Assembly (NCBI GenBank): GCA_012514535.1
Contig: JAAZAA010000174.1
Coordinates: 1-39,840 of the forward strand
Length of the DNA stretch: 39,840 bases
DNA from: Myxococcales bacterium
GTDB taxonomy: Bacteria; Myxococcota_A; Polyangia; Polyangiales; Polyangiaceae
Reading direction: 5' to 3'
The notes beneath the pieces were generated by a model, which saw only the letters and a program-made list of their open reading frames with translations, had not been told where the DNA came from and ran no database searches. Of the stretch, positions 31,099 to 39,312 are shown piece by piece. Numbering within the stretch: the first letter of the stretch is position 1; every line of letters begins with the position of its first letter. Made by a program: the position numbers and the translations under genes.

Positions 31099-33782
31099 TT
31101 GCTCGCCGTCTCCGGCACCTTCACGCCGCTCACGAGCTTCGGGTTCATGAGCTGGAAGTGGGCCTCGCCCGCCAGCTTACCCGTCTCGCCCTCCTCGTCC
31201 CGGAGCGCGAGCAGAGCCCCCTGCTCCTTCATGAAGAGCAGGGTGCGGATGGCGCCCGCCCGCTTCTCGGCGTCGGAGCCCCGCGCCATGTCGTAGAGCC
31301 GCTTGCGCAGCACCACGCGGGTGAACGAGTGCGGCCCGTTGTCGAAGATCAGGTTGTCGAACTGCTTCTCCAGCAGGACGGGCGCCCACTCCTGGGGCGT
31401 CTGCTTGATCTCGACGCGGGAGATCGCCACGGCGTTGTCCACGTACTTGAACAGCACGCCCGTATCCAAGTCCGCCTTCGACCAGTAGCCGAAGCTCTTG
31501 AACCACAGGTCCTGCAGCTCCTCGAGGGCCACCTGGGGCTTGTCGGCGTAGAAGGCCACGGCCCGCGCCGCCGCCGAGGGGCTGCCCCCCAGGATCAACG
31601 CCAGCGCGGCGTCGTTCAGGAGGTTCTCGTCCTTGGCCAGCTCGAAGAGCTTCGCCTCGGTGTCCGCGTCGATCCCGCTCTTGGCGATGGCGCGCGCCAC
31701 CTGGTTGCGGGTCTCGAGCGCCTGATCCCGGTTCAGGAGCGTGAGGAGCGCGGAGGCCGTGCCCGGCACGGGGCGCTGGATCAGGGCCTCGAGCAGGCAC
31801 TTGCGCCGGAACGCGTCGGGGGGGTTCTGCCCCTCGTACTGCTGGATCTTCTCCGCGATCGTCAGGAAGTTTTCGGGCGTCGCCACCCAGGCCAGGGCCG
31901 CGCAGGCGCTCTCCCGCGCGTTCTCGTTCTGCGAGGAGTCCTCGATGAACTCGAGCAGCGGTCCGAAGGCCTTCGGGTCACCCCACTCGGACAGACCGTC
32001 CGCGGCTCCCTTGCCGATGGCGTTCAGGGACATGCCGAGGATCGCCAGCCCGCCCTGATACATGGCGTCGTTGGAGATGTTCAGGTTGCTCGGCTTCTTC
32101 TTCAGCATGTCGAGCAACACGGGCCAGGACTTCTGGTCCTTCATCATGCCGACGTAGCGCAGCGCGCTCTGGGCGATGACCCACTCCTCGGGCATGGGCG
32201 GCTGCTGTCCCTCCTTGGGGAGCGGGACCTGCGGGTTGGCCCACTTGCGGAGGGCCTCGATGTCCTTCTGGGAACCCATCGCCGCCAGGGCGCGCAGGCC
32301 GTTGGCGTGGGGGCTCGGCATCTCGTGGATCCAGAAGATGACCGCGTCCTCGGCCTGCTCGGCGATCTGCGCTCGCTTGTCGGGGTGCAGCACCGCCAGA
32401 TCGGCGATCATGCGCGCCGCCTCGCGGCGCTCGGCGTCGTCGCGCTTGAGCGCCATCTCCCAGTCGTACTGGTCGCTGTAGATCTTCAGCGGATCCATGC
32501 GCAGACGCTTCGCCAGCATCGGCACGGCGCGCAGGTCGCCGATCGCGGCCAACGCGGACGCCGCGCGCGTCTGGTAGTGGATGTGCTTCTCCACCTGGAG
32601 GTACTCGTACAGCGCGTTGCCCGCCCGCGGATCGTTCAGCTCGTCGATGAGCCCGAAGATCTGCTTCTTGCGGTACCAGTTCGTCTGCGGGTCCGACTCG
32701 TCCACCGCATACAGCGCCAGCACGAGGCCGATGCCGCCCACGCCGTCCCGGAGCGCCTGGAGGTACTTCTCGCGGGAGTCCTTGTCCGCGTCCCTGAGCT
32801 TCGCGATCAGGGGCTCGCGGGACGCCTTGTCACCGATCTTGCCGAGGCCCGGCGCCGCCTGCCGCGCGACGTCGTGCTCGGGATCGTCGAGGAGCTTGAT
32901 GAGCGTCTCCGTCCACTTCGGCTCGGCGTTGCGCGACAACACCGTGGCCACCAGCTGACGCACCGAGGGGCTCTCGTCGCCGGCGAGCTCCGCGAGCCGC
33001 TCCAGGGGGACCATCTCGGTCAGCTTGTTCGGATCGAAGGCGACCCCGCCGCCGAGGCGCTGCACCGTCGACAGCTCGCCCCTGCGGTAGATGGCCATGA
33101 TCTCCTCGAAGGCGGCCTGCTCGCCGAGGATGACGAGGGCCCAGGCGATCTGCGGCTTCGCGCCGGCGCCCGCCACCTTCAGCGCCTCGAGCAGCGCGGG
33201 CTTGGCGCTGTCCGCCGCCGGCGAGCCGTAGTGAGCGAGGGCCGTCGCGGCCATGCTCTGCAGCTTCGGCTCCGGGGACTTCAAGGCCTGGATGGCGAGG
33301 GCCACCCCTTGCTCGTCCCGCGCCCACGCCAGCTGCTTGAGGGCCTCTTGCTTGATCTCCGTGATCCCGCCCGTGTCGCCCGGCTTGCTCGCCCAGATGC
33401 GCCACTGCTCGGCCTGCTCGTTCTTCGGGAGCACGAAGATGTTCTTCATGTGCTCGGCGGCCTGATCGATCGTGAGGGCTTCCTCATCGCCGGAGCCGCT
33501 CAAGGCGAACACGGCGCCCGCTCCCAGAGCCACCACGAGCGCGGCGATGGCGATGAGCTTCGCCTTGCCGCCCTTCTTGAAGTCCCCATCGCCCCCGTCG
33601 AAGCCGCCGCCACCCCCCGGGATGCCGCCGGCGAGGCCGCCGCCGAAGCTGGCGGGCCCGTCATCGGGCGGAGGCCATTGCGCCGCGAGCACCTGCTCGC
33701 GCGGACTTTCGCCGAGGTGGGGCCCAGACGTGGGGGGTGCCGGGGGGCGGGGTTCAAAGTTCGGTCGATTCGCCTCGAGCAT
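31095..33782 (-). CDS. Large HEAT-repeat protein with N-terminal membrane anchor
   Basis: 895 residues. ATG 33782 has GGAGG five bases upstream. Residues 1-72 are Pro/Gly-rich and disordered (GGGLAGGIPGGGGGFDGGDG). One membrane helix follows at 75-94 (LIAIAALVVALGAGAVFAL), leaving about 800 residues outside the cytoplasm. These are helical HEAT/armadillo-like repeats, recognisable by pairs such as LQSMAATALAHYGS, VRQLVATVLSRNAE, VARQAAPGLGKIGD, TRAASALAAIGDLRAV and NARESACAALAWVAT. Such solenoids are protein-binding scaffolds. It heads a cluster of four minus-strand genes with overlapping or short junctions. The 217-base gap before it, shared with the divergent CPBP gene, must contain its promoter. 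Confidence 0.85.
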   Translation of the reverse strand: MLEANRPNFEPRPPAPPTSGPHLGESPREQVLAAQWPPPDDGPASFGGGLAGGIPGGGGGFDGGDGDFKKGGKAKLIAIAALVVALGAGAVFALSGSGDEEALTIDQAAEHMKNIFVLPKNEQAEQWRIWASKPGDTGGITEIKQEALKQLAWARDEQGVALAIQALKSPEPKLQSMAATALAHYGSPAADSAKPALLEALKVAGAGAKPQIAWALVILGEQAAFEEIMAIYRRGELSTVQRLGGGVAFDPNKLTEMVPLERLAELAGDESPSVRQLVATVLSRNAEPKWTETLIKLLDDPEHDVARQAAPGLGKIGDKASREPLIAKLRDADKDSREKYLQALRDGVGGIGLVLALYAVDESDPQTNWYRKKQIFGLIDELNDPRAGNALYEYLQVEKHIHYQTRAASALAAIGDLRAVPMLAKRLRMDPLKIYSDQYDWEMALKRDDAERREAARMIADLAVLHPDKRAQIAEQAEDAVIFWIHEMPSPHANGLRALAAMGSQKDIEALRKWANPQVPLPKEGQQPPMPEEWVIAQSALRYVGMMKDQKSWPVLLDMLKKKPSNLNISNDAMYQGGLAILGMSLNAIGKGAADGLSEWGDPKAFGPLLEFIEDSSQNENARESACAALAWVATPENFLTIAEKIQQYEGQNPPDAFRRKCLLEALIQRPVPGTASALLTLLNRDQALETRNQVARAIAKSGIDADTEAKLFELAKDENLLNDAALALILGGSPSAAARAVAFYADKPQVALEELQDLWFKSFGYWSKADLDTGVLFKYVDNAVAISRVEIKQTPQEWAPVLLEKQFDNLIFDNGPHSFTRVVLRKRLYDMARGSDAEKRAGAIRTLLFMKEQGALLALRDEEGETGKLAGEAHFQLMNPKLVSGVKVPETASK

Positions 33783-33999
33783 GAGTCCTCCGTGGAAAGA
33801 CCCCGCTGTCTCGCTCGCGCCAGCAGCCCTCAGGGGCAGCCAAGTTCCACACGATGCGCCAAACGGGGTCCACTTCCGCTAACTTCGCGCCGCGAGACAT
33901 TACCTAGTCCCCGGCGGGCTCGAAAGCTCGATTTCTTCCAGGGATGGAAAGCGGGGCGCCCCCGGGCGTCGTGCTCACGGGAGCCACCCCGACAGGGCC

Positions 34000-34800
34000 A
34001 TGACCACATTTGGAAAGTTCCGTTTGCGAGAGAACCCCTTGGGGGTGGCCCTGGTGGTCTCGTGCTGCGCCGCCGCTCTGTCCTATCTGCTCCCGCCGGC
34101 GTACTCCGCCACCGCGGTGGGTCTCTGGTTCCTCGTCGCCACCTACGCGCTCACCCTCCGCGAGCCTCCGTCGGCCGGCCCCACGAACGCGGCCGACTCC
34201 TCCGCCAACTCCGTCGCTGACCCCGCCGCCGACCCCGTCGATCCGGCGTCCCCCGAAGCCGACAGCGCGGCGCGCTGGGGCCTGTCTTTGGGAGGCCTCC
34301 TGGATCGGGAGCCGCTGAGCGGCCCGCGCCTCGCCCGCGCGACCCTCCGCGCCCTCGGCTACGCCGCGGCCCTCGCCCTGATCACCCTGCCTCCGTTCTG
34401 GCTCGGGTTCGTGTTCTGGTACGGCGCCGAGGGCGCCTTCACGCCGACCGTCGACTGGCGGCTCCTCGACGAGGCCCTCGGTCAGCTGCTGGTGATCGCT
34501 CTGCCCGAAGAGGCGTTCTTCCGCGGCTATCTCCAGACCTCCCTCGAGGAGCGGTGGCCGCCACGGCATCGCGTCCTCGGAGCGCCCCTCGGCTGGGCCG
34601 TGGTGGTGACGAGCGCGGTGTTCGCCCTCGGCCACCTGGCGACGGTCCCCGAGCCCGCCCGCCTCGCCGTCTTCTTCCCGTCCCTCGCCTTCGGCTGGCT
34701 GCGCGCGCGCACCGGAGGCATCGGGGCGGGAGTGCTCTACCACGCGAGCTGCAACCTCTTTGCGTCGTTTCTGGGGCGTGGCTACGGTCTCCTGCCGTGA
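34000..34800 (+). CDS. CPBP-family glutamic intramembrane protease
   Basis: 266 residues with about six membrane helices. The active-site motifs of the CAAX/bacteriocin-processing (CPBP, Abi) family are present: E170-E171-x3-R175 (PEEAFFRGYLQ), H212 (FALGHL) and H248-x3-N252 (YHASCN). A polar insert rich in Ala, Asp and Pro (58-92) follows helix two. Myxobacteria use CPBP relatives (myxosortases) to process MYXO-CTERM surface proteins; whether this is one cannot be decided, and no protein with such a tail is encoded here. Its stop overlaps the nadC start (GTGA), so it is the first gene of a coupled trio with nadC and birA, an unexpected companion for cofactor genes. Confidence 0.85.
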   Translation: MTTFGKFRLRENPLGVALVVSCCAAALSYLLPPAYSATAVGLWFLVATYALTLREPPSAGPTNAADSSANSVADPAADPVDPASPEADSAARWGLSLGGLLDREPLSGPRLARATLRALGYAAALALITLPPFWLGFVFWYGAEGAFTPTVDWRLLDEALGQLLVIALPEEAFFRGYLQTSLEERWPPRHRVLGAPLGWAVVVTSAVFALGHLATVPEPARLAVFFPSLAFGWLRARTGGIGAGVLYHASCNLFASFLGRGYGLLP

Positions 34801-35651
34801 TTCCCAGGCATCTGCTCGACGAGGTCGTGCGCCGGGCCCTCGACGAGGACCTCGCTGGCGGTGACGTGACGACGGACTCCGTCGTCCCTCCCGACGCCGC
34901 GGCGGTGGGGCGCGCCATCGCCAAGTCTCCCCTCGTGGCGTGCGGCGGCGACGTCTTCGCTCGCGCCTTCTACGCGATCGATCCCGGGGTCCGCGTCGAG
35001 CGGCTCGTGGACGAGGGCACGCGCGTCGACGCGGGGACCGAGCTGTGGCGGGTGGAAGGCAGCGCCCGCTCGCTGCTCCTGGCCGAGCGCACCGCCCTCA
35101 ACTTCGCGCAACGCCTCAGCGGGATCGCGAGCCTCACTCGGCGCTTCGTCGACGCGCTCCCGCCGGGCGCGCGGACCCGCGTAGCAGACACCCGCAAGAC
35201 CACCCCCGGCCTGCGCGCCTTCGAGCGCTACGCCGTGCGCATGGGCGGCGGACACAACCACCGCGACAGCCTCGGCTCGGCGGTGATGATCAAGGACAAC
35301 CACATCGCCGCAGCGGGGGGCATCGAGCCCGCGGTCGAGCGCGCCCGCTCACGGGCCCCTCACACCAGCCGCATCGAGGTCGAGGTGACGGATCTGGAGC
35401 AGCTCGACGAAGCCCTCCGGCTCGGCGTCGAGATCATCATGCTCGACAACTTCGACGACGCGCGCACCGCCGAAGCGGTGCAGCGGACAGCGGGGCGCGC
35501 CCTCCTCGAGGTGTCCGGGAACGTCGGGCTCGACCGCGTCACCCGGCTCGCCCAGCTGGGCGTCGACGTGATCAGCGTGGGAGCGCTCACGCACTCCGCC
35601 CCGGCGGCGGACATCTCCCTCGCCCTCGAGCTCATCGGGGTCGCTGGGTGA
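34797..35651 (+). CDS. nadC: Nicotinate-nucleotide pyrophosphorylase (carboxylating)
   Basis: 284 residues, normal length. It converts quinolinate and PRPP to nicotinate mononucleotide in NAD synthesis. GTG 34797 shares GTGA with the preceding stop, and the N-terminus LLDEVVRRALDEDLAGGDVTTD is the family opening. Other signatures: SLLLAERTALNFAQRLSGIAS, VADTRKTTPGLRAFERYAV, GGGHNHRDSL, MIKDNH and the phosphate-binding end LLEVSGNVGLDRV with ISVGALTHS. All catalytic Lys/Arg/His positions appear intact. nadA and nadB are not in the window. It couples to birA at its 3' end by the same GTGA arrangement. Confidence 0.96.
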   Translation: MIPRHLLDEVVRRALDEDLAGGDVTTDSVVPPDAAAVGRAIAKSPLVACGGDVFARAFYAIDPGVRVERLVDEGTRVDAGTELWRVEGSARSLLLAERTALNFAQRLSGIASLTRRFVDALPPGARTRVADTRKTTPGLRAFERYAVRMGGGHNHRDSLGSAVMIKDNHIAAAGGIEPAVERARSRAPHTSRIEVEVTDLEQLDEALRLGVEIIMLDNFDDARTAEAVQRTAGRALLEVSGNVGLDRVTRLAQLGVDVISVGALTHSAPAADISLALELIGVAG

Positions 35652-36577
35652 TCTCCGGGACGCCGTGGTTCGATCCAGCGCGCTTTCATCGGGCCCTCGG
35701 CGCCCAGGGCTGCGGCTGGGGTGAGCCCCTCGTCGCCGTCCCGACGACGACCTCCACGAACGACCTCGCGCTCACGGCGGAGCGCGCCGGGGCGACCGAG
35801 GGCGCCGTCTACGTGGCCCGCGAGCAGACCCAGGGGCGCGGCCGGCGCGGCAACCCGTGGTGGGCCGCCGCGGGGGACAACCTCACCTTCTCGGTGCTGC
35901 TCCGGCCTCGGCTCCCTGCCGCGAAGGTGCACTCCCTGCCCCTCGTCGTCGGGCTCGCCGTGCGCGAGGTGGTCGCCCAACGCCTCGGCGCCGCCCTGGC
36001 CCTGCACGCGCCCCCCGTGCTCCTCAAGTGGCCCAACGACGTCTGGGTGGGCGCCCGCAAGATCGCTGGGGTGCTCGTGGAGAGCCGTCTCCGCGGCGAC
36101 GAGGTGAGCGCCGCGATCGTCGGCATCGGGCTCAACGTGCACACCCTCGTGTTCCCGGAGGAGCTCATGGGGCAGGCCACCTCCCTGGCCCGAGAGCTGC
36201 GCCCGCGTCGCTCCTCCTCGAGGGCGCCCGCGCCCCCGCGCGAGGTTCCCCGAGAGGCGGGCCTCGACGTCGACCCAAGGACGAGCCCGGAGGTGGACGA
36301 CTTGGTGGACGACACACCGACGCTGGCCTTCGAGGAGATCCTGGCAGAGCTCCTGGGCAGTCTCCAGGCGCGTTACGAGCGCTTCCTCCGCGACGGGCTC
36401 GAGTCGTTCTTGCCCGAGCTGAGCGAGGCGGACGCCCTCCGCGGGCGCTCCGTGCGCGTCGACGAGCTCGAGGGGATCGCGGCGGGCATCACGGCGGAGG
36501 GAGCTCTGCGGCTCTGCGATCGCGCGGGCGAAGAGCGCGCCGTCCACGCCGGCCACGTCACGCTCATCGATCGCTGA
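35648..36577 (+). CDS. birA: Biotin--[acetyl-CoA-carboxylase] ligase (class I)
   Basis: 309 residues from GTG 35648, overlapping the nadC stop as GTGA. It attaches biotin to carboxylase carrier domains. Motifs: PTTTSTNDL (32-40), the biotinyl-AMP loop GRGRRGNPWW (63-72), LLKWPNDVWVGARKIAGVLVE (125-145, in parts) and IVGIGLNVH. There is no N-terminal helix-turn-helix, so it is the non-regulatory class I form. It carries a roughly 40-residue Arg/Pro then Asp-rich insert (186-226) between the catalytic core and the C-terminal SH3-like domain (267-309), absent from typical enzymes. It is the last gene of the coupled CPBP-nadC-birA trio and converges on a sigma-factor gene 32 bases away. Confidence 0.94.
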   Translation: MISGTPWFDPARFHRALGAQGCGWGEPLVAVPTTTSTNDLALTAERAGATEGAVYVAREQTQGRGRRGNPWWAAAGDNLTFSVLLRPRLPAAKVHSLPLVVGLAVREVVAQRLGAALALHAPPVLLKWPNDVWVGARKIAGVLVESRLRGDEVSAAIVGIGLNVHTLVFPEELMGQATSLARELRPRRSSSRAPAPPREVPREAGLDVDPRTSPEVDDLVDDTPTLAFEEILAELLGSLQARYERFLRDGLESFLPELSEADALRGRSVRVDELEGIAAGITAEGALRLCDRAGEERAVHAGHVTLIDR

Positions 36578-36609
36578 GGTGCGCCGCGCGGCAGGGGGCG
36601 CTCCGAGGC

Positions 36610-37149
36610 TCAGGCGGCGTAGGCGACGGAGCCCTCGCCGCGCGCCCGCGGCGGCTCCGCCAGGCTGCTCGCCAGGCGCTTGCGGCCCCGATGGAGCCGG
36701 CTCATCACGGTCCCCACGGGCACCTCGAGCAGCCCCGCCGCTTCGCCGTAGGTCATGTCGTGGAGATCCACGAGCCGCACGACGCTGCCGATCTTCTCGG
36801 GGAGCTCGTCCAGCGCCTGCTCCAGCTTCGGCGAGAGCCACGGCTGCAGGGGCGCCTGCCGCTCGCCCCGCTCCATCAACGCGATGCGCTGCAGGACGCG
36901 CCGCTCGATGCCGCGCCGCCGGCACTGGCTCATGAAGGCGTTGTGGAGGATGCGCGTCAGCCAAGCGGCGAAGTTCGAGCCCGGTTCGTAGGAGCGCTCG
37001 AAGCGCAAGGCCCGCTCCATCGTGTCCTGCACGAGATCGTCGACCTGCTGGGCGTTGCGGGTGAGGGCGAGCGCGCGGCGCCGCAGCATCTGGCCGCTGG
37101 CGGCGAGATCCCGACGAAACGTGTGCTGTGACGAGGTGAGGGAGGACAT
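36610..37149 (-). CDS. Orphan ECF-type sigma-70 factor
   Basis: 179 residues from ATG 37149, fixed by AGGAG six bases upstream; a TTG at 37203 in the same frame is less likely. Region sigma2: QMLRRRALALTRNAQQVDDLVQDTMERALRF and GSNFAAWLTRILHNAFMSQCRRRG. Region sigma4: ALDELPEKIGSVVRLVDLHDMTYGEAAGLLEVPVGTVMSRLHRGRKRL, a typical helix-turn-helix. Length and absence of region 3 make it ECF, of the RpoE/EcfG-like size. No anti-sigma or zinc-finger gene is beside it: neighbours are birA (convergent) and the NAD(P)HX repair gene (upstream, same strand). It may therefore be controlled in trans or at transcription. Confidence 0.92.
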   Translation of the reverse strand: MSSLTSSQHTFRRDLAASGQMLRRRALALTRNAQQVDDLVQDTMERALRFERSYEPGSNFAAWLTRILHNAFMSQCRRRGIERRVLQRIALMERGERQAPLQPWLSPKLEQALDELPEKIGSVVRLVDLHDMTYGEAAGLLEVPVGTVMSRLHRGRKRLASSLAEPPRARGEGSVAYAA

Positions 37150-37282
37150 GGCTGGCTCCTGAGGCGACGTCCGAGCGAGGACTGACTCCCGCCTCCATCG
37201 CAAGCTTCGTGCCAGCCTCCTGGGAACTCGCTCCCGCCGCCGAACCCGCGAAAAAACCGCCTTCGCCGCCCGCCGGCCCGCG

Positions 37283-38932
37283 TCACCCGCGGGGGCGGCG
37301 TGTCAATCTGGCAACCGCCCCGGGCCTCCCCGAGCCAGAACGGCAACGTCGCCCGAAGCTCGCTGGCGCCTCCGATGGCGCCTCCGATGGCCCGCGCCGC
37401 GCCGCGAGGAGCGCGCCGAGCGCGCGGGGCACCCCATCCGCGACCTCCCGCGCCAGCACGCCGCGATCGAGCCCTCCCCGAGCAGCCCGCAGCTCTCCCG
37501 CCAGCCCGTGCACCGCGACGCCGAGACAAGCCGCCTCCAGGGGCGCGTGGTGCACCAGGAGGGCCGCCACGACCCCGGTCAGGACGTCGCCGGTCCCTCC
37601 CGTCGCCAACACCGGGCTGCCCCAAGGGGAGATCCGCGTCACCTCGGCGGGGGTGGCGATCAGGGTCCGCGATCCCTTGAGCACCACCGTCGCGCCGAAG
37701 CGAGTGCACAACGCGCGGACGGCGCCGAAGCGGTCCGCCTCGACGTCCGCCGCGCCGACGCCGAGCAAGCGCGCCGCTTCTCCCGGATGGGGCGTGAGGA
37801 CGCGCGGCCCCGGTCCCAGGCTCCCCTCGCCGCCTCCACGCACGGCCAGCAAGTGCAGGGCGTCCGCGTCCAGCACGACGGGCTCACTCCGCGCGAGGAC
37901 GGCCTCGAGCACCCGCCAGGCGGCGTCGTCGAGCCCGAGCCCCGGCCCCACGGCGACGACGTCGGGGCTCGTCTGGTCGAAGACGGCGGAGGGCTGCGCC
38001 GGATCGATCCGCGCCGTCATCTCTTCGTGAACGCCCCCCTCGAGCTGCGCCGCCGCCTCCGGCCACGTCGCCACCGTGACCAGCCCGGCTCCCGCGCGGA
38101 GGGCGCCGCGGGCAGCCAGTCGCGCCGCGCCGATCTTCCCCGGGCTCCCGGCGACGAGCACCACCCGCCCCGACTGACCTTTGTGCGCCGACACGGCGCG
38201 GGGGCGCAGCGCGGCGCTCACGTCGACGTCCTCCAAGAGGAAGGCCGCCGGCGCCCCGTCGGCGTCCGCCCGGAAGGCCTCCTGCGGCACGCCGATGTCC
38301 GCCACGAAGATCTCTCCCGCGAGCTCGTGACCGGCGGAGCCGAAGAGTCCCCGCTTGGGGTAGGCGAAGGTCACGGTGGCGTCCGCACGCACCGCGACCC
38401 CGAGCACGGCGCCCGTATCCGCGTCGAGCCCCGAGGGCACGTCCAGCGCCAGGACGCGAGGCCCGGCGGCGTTCACCGCCTCGATCCAGCTCGCCAACGG
38501 CTCGCTCACGGGTCGATTCGCGCCCGTCCCGAGCAGGGCGTCCACGACCAGATCCACGCCAGCGAGGGCCTCACGCAGCGCGGGGAGATCGGGCGCCGTG
38601 GGGAGCCCGCCGGAGTTCACCGCCGCCCAGGCGCGCGCCGCGAGGAGCGCGTCGCCGCGCAAGCCGTCCGGCGGGATCGCGCTGAGCACCTCGACCTCGA
38701 TCCCCGCCGTCCGCAGTCGCCGGGCGACGACGTACCCGTCGCCTCCGTTGTTGCCGCCCCCGCACAACACCAGGACCCGACGCGGCGACGCCCCGCTCGC
38801 CTCGAGCAACGTCAGCGCCACCTCCGCGGCGCCTCGTCCGGCGTTCTCCATGAGGACGACGCCGGGTACCCCCGCTTCGATGGCGCGCCGATCGAACGAC
38901 CGCACCTGCTCCCGGGACAACACGGGCTGCAT
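37283..38932 (-). CDS. nnr: Bifunctional NAD(P)HX epimerase/dehydratase
   Basis: 549 residues from ATG 38932; longer frames run into the repeat-rich gap. It repairs hydrated NADH and NADPH. Residues 1-225 are the YjeF-N epimerase (VLMENAGRGAAEVAL, GGGNNGGDGYVVARRL at 58-73, DALLGTG, DVPSGLDADTG). Residues 245-515 are the ADP/ATP-dependent dehydratase (VVLVAGSPGKIGAARLAARGALRAGAG, PHPGEAARLLG, VVLKGSRTLIATP, and the nucleotide loop GGTGDVLTG at 445-453). The last 30 residues are a basic, low-complexity tail (from about 514) including the duplicated PSEA encoded by a 12-bp repeat. The nearby nadC makes NAD, so the region is NAD-themed, though the genes are on opposite strands. Confidence 0.96.
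   Translation of the reverse strand: MQPVLSREQVRSFDRRAIEAGVPGVVLMENAGRGAAEVALTLLEASGASPRRVLVLCGGGNNGGDGYVVARRLRTAGIEVEVLSAIPPDGLRGDALLAARAWAAVNSGGLPTAPDLPALREALAGVDLVVDALLGTGANRPVSEPLASWIEAVNAAGPRVLALDVPSGLDADTGAVLGVAVRADATVTFAYPKRGLFGSAGHELAGEIFVADIGVPQEAFRADADGAPAAFLLEDVDVSAALRPRAVSAHKGQSGRVVLVAGSPGKIGAARLAARGALRAGAGLVTVATWPEAAAQLEGGVHEEMTARIDPAQPSAVFDQTSPDVVAVGPGLGLDDAAWRVLEAVLARSEPVVLDADALHLLAVRGGGEGSLGPGPRVLTPHPGEAARLLGVGAADVEADRFGAVRALCTRFGATVVLKGSRTLIATPAEVTRISPWGSPVLATGGTGDVLTGVVAALLVHHAPLEAACLGVAVHGLAGELRAARGGLDRGVLAREVADGVPRALGALLAARRGPSEAPSEAPASFGRRCRSGSGRPGAVARLTRRPRG
37365..37388 (-). repeat. 12-bp tandem repeat in the 3' end of nnr
   Basis: GGCGCCTCCGAT at 37365-37376 and 37377-37388. 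The unit is a multiple of three and yields PSEA-PSEA in the basic C-terminal tail of the enzyme. Confidence 0.88.
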
Positions 38933-39312
38933 GTCCGGGACGGTAGCACTCGGTGAGCGAGCCCGCCCAGAGCCCGCCCGCCGTACCCGAGGGGCCGCAG
39001 CGTGGTCACGAGTCGTCCGCCCGTCGGCCGTCGACGACGCCGCCACCGGCCGGCCGTCGCCGAGCTCGCGGTGGTCCGCGAGCCTCGCCCTCCAGTCGTC
39101 CCTGTCGTCCGTGAGGACGGCACGCCCTTCGGCGAACGGGCTCGGCCCCGCCGACTCAGCCAGCCCGTCGCTCGGTTCGTCGAGCTCCGTTCGTCGTGCT
39201 CGGCCCGCCGTGCTCCGCCCGCGTTGATCGGCCCGCGGTGATCGGCCCGCGGTGCTTGGCCCGCCGTGCTCGGCCCGCCGTGCTCGGGCGAGCTCCGGGC
39301 GGGCCGCCCTGC
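38933..39312. other. Intergenic region with minisatellite-like array
   Basis: 380 bases between the NAD(P)HX repair gene and the glycoside hydrolase, both on the minus strand, with no supportable gene. It should contain the nnr promoter. Its most notable content is the 14-bp array at 39196-39292; the preceding 80 bases are also Cys/Gly-codon-like GC repeats of poorer quality. Confidence 0.6.
39196..39292. repeat. 14-bp tandem array, about 6.5 copies
   Basis: Units begin at 39196, 39210, 39223, 39238, 39252, 39266 and 39280. The consensus is GTGCTCGGCCCGCC, with variants GTGATCGGCCCGCG and GTGCTTGGCCCGCC; one unit is 13 and one 15 bases long. No spacer separates units, so it is a direct minisatellite-like array, located just after the stop of the hydrolase gene read on the minus strand. 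Confidence 0.9.

Noticed and set aside
31158-34220. Plus-strand open frame of about 1020 codons
   Set aside because: Mirror of the HEAT-repeat gene; Arg/Leu/His-rich, no motif, and it runs into the CPBP gene.
39196-39292. Possible CRISPR array
   Set aside because: Units are 14 bp, contiguous and degenerate with no spacers, and there are no cas genes.
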